A model generated the notes under the pieces. The model had not been told where the DNA came from. It made no database searches and saw only the letters and a list, made by a program, of their open reading frames with translations. Shown here piece after piece: positions 60,479 to 64,000 of a stretch of 64,000 nucleotides of DNA. This stretch comes from Siphonodentalium dalli (taxonomy: Eukaryota; Mollusca; Scaphopoda; Gadilida; Siphonodentaliidae). The translations under genes were made by a program, and so were the position numbers. Every line of letters begins with the position of its first letter. Position 1 is the first letter of the stretch. Location of the stretch: assembly GCA_032622095.1 (NCBI GenBank), contig CP136067.1, forward strand, positions 90,636,707 through 90,700,706, given 5' to 3'.

Positions 60479-63400
60479 TGCACCATGGATCATTTTTACT
60501 ATTGTCACCACTGACATCACCAGAAATATTGGATTTTTCTCTCACAAACTTTACATAAATATCGGCAAAAATTCACTTTTCAGGGTTCGACCATTTGTTC
60601 AAGTAAAATGTAACTATCTATGTATTGAAAGGTGTTTATTGTTTTGGTCTATCTTAAATGTGTCACACTACGGTGTTTATATACTAAATTGCTCAAGATG
60701 GCTTCCAAAATGGCAACCAAATTTGTAAAAACTTAAAAGTTAACATATCCCGAACATTATTCTCTGCATTATCCGAAAAGGGTGGCAAATTGTGACCCAC
60801 TTGGTTACTGTACGTGTTAGTTACAATGTAATTAAATGACAACTACGATCTATTATGTTTGTCCCAGTTCCGTATGGGGCATGACAAATTCATTTTAAAG
60901 TTGCAGTATCGAATTTTGCGGAGAACCTCTTTTGTGATTCTGGCCATATTATTGAAAGGGAATGGGCAGAACTTTGAGACGGAACTGAGATGAACCATGA
61001 TATGTGAGTATTCTGGCCCATTATGATAAAAAATTATCAACTGGATACAGGGTGGAAGCAAGATGGCAGCCAGGGAGTTTAATACTCTATGATCATAGAT
61101 GAGGATAATAGGTATACACGGAGTTATTGTATGGTCATGAATGATGTGTGGATATAAAGGGAGTCCCCTGTTGGTAACGGTGGGACGTATATTTATATAT
61201 GTTGTGGATGTGTTATCATTGGTGGTATATGGGGAGTAGATTTATTATCATGGATGGCGTGTATGAGTATGTCAAGTATGGAACTTATGAGTGGTCGTAT
61301 GTGCGGATATTGGTATATCTGGAAGGGATATCACCATTGGTGATGTGCATATGTATACCTGGATTGACTCTATGGGCATGTGTATGGCGAATATGTATGC
61401 ATGTAGTGGCTGTATGGTCCATGGTGAGGTGAATATGTATACAATGAGTGACTGTATGATCGTGAATATGTATACATAGAGTGACTATATGGTCATGTGT
61501 CGGGTGTAGGTGAATACCTGGTGTTCATGCATGGTGACTCGTGGCTGTATCGTCATTTGTGGTATGTACGGGTATAACCAAGTATGGCTGTATGCTCAGG
61601 TGTACTAGTACATGTACGTGTATAAAGTGGGTGACTGTGTTGTCATGTGTGTGGTATTTATGTACATATGTAGTGACTGGGGTAATGGGTGGGTTGTACA
61701 TGTGTACCTTGGGCGGCTATCGCTTTCCACAATAACTCAAGGATATGTTAATCAATAGCGATGTCATGTCATATCGTGGAAAGCGATAGCCACCCATTAT
61801 CACACAGTCATTACATATATACATAAACACCACAGACATAACAATATAGTGACCCACTGTATACATGTACACCTGACCCATGACAACGGATGACCATACA
61901 TTCACGCGTCACAATGCAGGCACACCGGGTATACTCCTAAACATGACCCATAACCATATAGTCACTCCTTGTATACCCATTCATCTCACCATTGGCCATA
62001 AGGTCATCATCCCTGTATAAATATTCTCCAAACGCATCGTCAAATATACAATCATTATATACATCAACACCACAACAATGACCATAAAGTCACTCCGGTA
62101 TACATATGCACATCACCAATGGCCATATAGCCACTCGCTCCATACACATACCCTCACCCATGTTACCTGGTATACTCCTTCACCTGACCTATGGCCATAT
62201 AGTCACCCCGTGTGTATCTATTCAAAACATTCATACACGATCATGGTCAATCCTTGTATACATATTCACTTCAACATTGGCCATGTCAATCCCTGTATCC
62301 ATATGTGTCACACCATAGCCGAATAGCCACTCAAGATATACTAATAGTCACTCCATGTATGCATATGCACCTCATCCATGGCCATATAGCCACTCGCTAT
62401 ATACACATATCCCTCGCCCATGACAATAAAGCAACACGTGTGTGTACTGGTATAACCTACACATGACGATACCGACACGAGTCACCAAACAGGAACACCA
62501 GGTACATGTATACTCATACGCCTGTCACCCCCTGTATAGATGTTCATTACATTTATGATCATACAGTCACTACGTGTATACCTACATGTAATCATTTCAC
62601 CATTAACCACACGGTCACTACCTGTATACCTATTCGACACTCATAGTCATATAACCACTCGATATACATATGCAGCCCACCCTAGACCATAAATTCACTC
62701 CAGGTATACATGTAAACCTCACTAATGGCCATTCAGCCCTTCCATATATACAAAAAACCCGCACATACGACCACTCAAACAATCCATACTTGCGTATACA
62801 CCTCACACATGACGATTCAGCAATTCACTGTATAATCATACACGCCATCCATGATAATAAAGCTAAGCCGTATACACCCACCAATGATAATACATCCACG
62901 AGATATATAAATATACATCCCACCCGATACCACAAGGACACTCTATGTACCCACACGCTCGATAATGTCCACTTCACTCGATAAACTCCAGGTATTCATA
63001 TTCAATCATGACCGTACAGTCATTCCATGTATACCTATACACATTACCCGTAACCATAAAATCACTACCTATTTATCCACACACCCCATCCATGATCATA
63101 CATACAACGCATGTACATCCCACCATGACCTTACAGTCACTCCATATATACATAATCAACACATAGATGACCATGTAGCTATATCCATACACCACACAAA
63201 TTACCATACAGACACACCGGATGCACCCGTACTGGATATACACAATCATACACCATACATTCACTCCATGCATACCGATTCATCTCGCATCTGACCATGA
63301 CCTCTCCCTGTATACCTAGATGCATCTTACCATGGACAACCAACTCATAACCATATAGTCACTCATTATATACCTACTCACATCAGTCATGACATACAAT

Positions 63401-64000
63401 AACTCCCTGTATACCTATTCACCTCACATATGATCACAGAGTAACTCCCTGGCTATGATCTTGGCATCCACACTGTATCCTGTTGACATTTTTTTTATCA
63501 TAATGAACATAATAGCCAAAGATTATGGTCTGTCTCAAAGTTCTGCCCATTTCCTTTCAATAAATATGGCCAAAATCACAAAAGAGGTTCTCGGCAAAAT
63601 TACATACTTTAAAATGAATTTGTCATGCCCCATACGGAAATGGGACAACTGGGAATAGAACATGTAGTTGTCAGTTAATTAACTAACATGTATAATAACC
63701 AACTGAGTCACAATTTGCTACATTTTCGGATAATGCAGAGAATGTTCGGGATATATGTAAAAAATTTGAATTTTACATTTTGGAAGCCATCTTGATCTAT
63801 GAACACTGTAGTGTGACACATTTAAGATAGACCAAAACAATAAACACCTTTCAATCCAAAGATAGTTATATTTTACCAGAAAAAATGGTCCAAACCTGAA
63901 AACTGAATTTTTGCCAATATTTATGTCAAGCTTTTTAGAGAAAAGTCCAATATTTTTGACGATGTCAGTGGTGAAAATAGTAACAATTAACCATGGTGCA
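60479..64000. mobile_element. Large foldback structure, right end outside window
   Basis: Left outer arm 60479-61079 is about 85 percent identical to the reverse complement of 63444-64000, starting TGCACCATGG and passing TGGTCTATCTTAAATGTGTC, CCGTATGGGGCATGACAAAT and ATCCCGAACATT. Inner arms are minisatellite: 61080-61712 in one sense (GGTCATG...GTATACATGG words) and 61797-63443 in the opposite sense (CATGACCATA-AGTCACTCC-TGTATACC words). The centre (61713-61796) is a hairpin with GGCTATCGCTTTCCAC and its exact complement. No transposase or other gene is visible. The layout recalls foldback transposons, whose long inverted arms contain tandem repeats. Confidence 0.8.

Noticed and set aside
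61199-63294. Histidine/tyrosine-rich frames in the right-hand region
   Set aside because: Translations of the degenerate TATAC/CATGACC minisatellite.

Overview
The window is nuclear DNA of an animal, most likely a marine invertebrate. A lophotrochozoan such as a mollusc is my best guess, at low confidence. The evidence is AT-rich sequence with long introns, GT/AG-bounded exons in phase 1, animal extracellular domains (EGF, ZP-like, PAN-like, C-type lectin), LINE retrotransposons, MITE-like hairpins, satellites and very long tetranucleotide tracts. No bacterial operon, rRNA gene or CRISPR array is visible. Most open frames outside the genes and LINEs listed here are chance frames or lie in repeats.

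Host genes. (1) A minus-strand secreted-protein gene occupies about 14.8 kb down to the left edge. It has a signal-peptide exon (14764-14821), two EGF exons (5813-5950 and 4915-5031) and a ZP-N-like exon (about 665-855). All internal splice junctions are in phase 1. A LINE sits in its first intron in the opposite orientation. The end of the ZP-like exon has been multiplied into a 70-bp minisatellite at the left edge. (2) A complete three-exon minus-strand gene lies at 50773-40804. It encodes a secreted protein of about 233 residues with a PAN-like N-terminus and a degenerate C-type lectin domain. All splice phases agree, and a poly(A) signal follows the stop. Both of its introns carry large inverted repeats. 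(3) A plus-strand SAM-like first exon (13884-13983) is flanked by palindromic minisatellites. (4) An unrecognised, exon-like open stretch with good splice signals lies at 28665-28890.

Mobile DNA. A nearly intact LINE (about 6330-11870) encodes ORF1 and an EN-RT ORF2. The two frames are separated by one in-frame TAG, and ORF2 is interrupted by a +1 slip at an A6 run. A decayed LINE ORF2 lies on the minus strand at 17.2-19.2 kb. A fragment of that family is amplified in an 800-bp tandem unit at 25.8-27.6 kb. A repeat family opening with a CCCGACTTCGTCCGGG hairpin and ending in CA or ACAG/ATAC tracts occurs at 12.4, 16.1, 33.1-36.5 (head-to-tail chain) and 38.2 kb. A 51-bp satellite (29.35-31.46 kb) is interrupted by a TTAA-flanked piggyBac-like MITE, and a full copy of that MITE follows it. 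A tRNA-derived SINE is at 28.3-28.4 kb.

Inverted structures. Three very large inverted repeats resemble foldback elements: 42.85-43.84 kb, 47.33-50.38 kb, and 60.5 kb to beyond the right edge. The last has minisatellite inner arms around a short central hairpin. Between these blocks the DNA is AT-rich, with diverged minisatellites and no supported gene.
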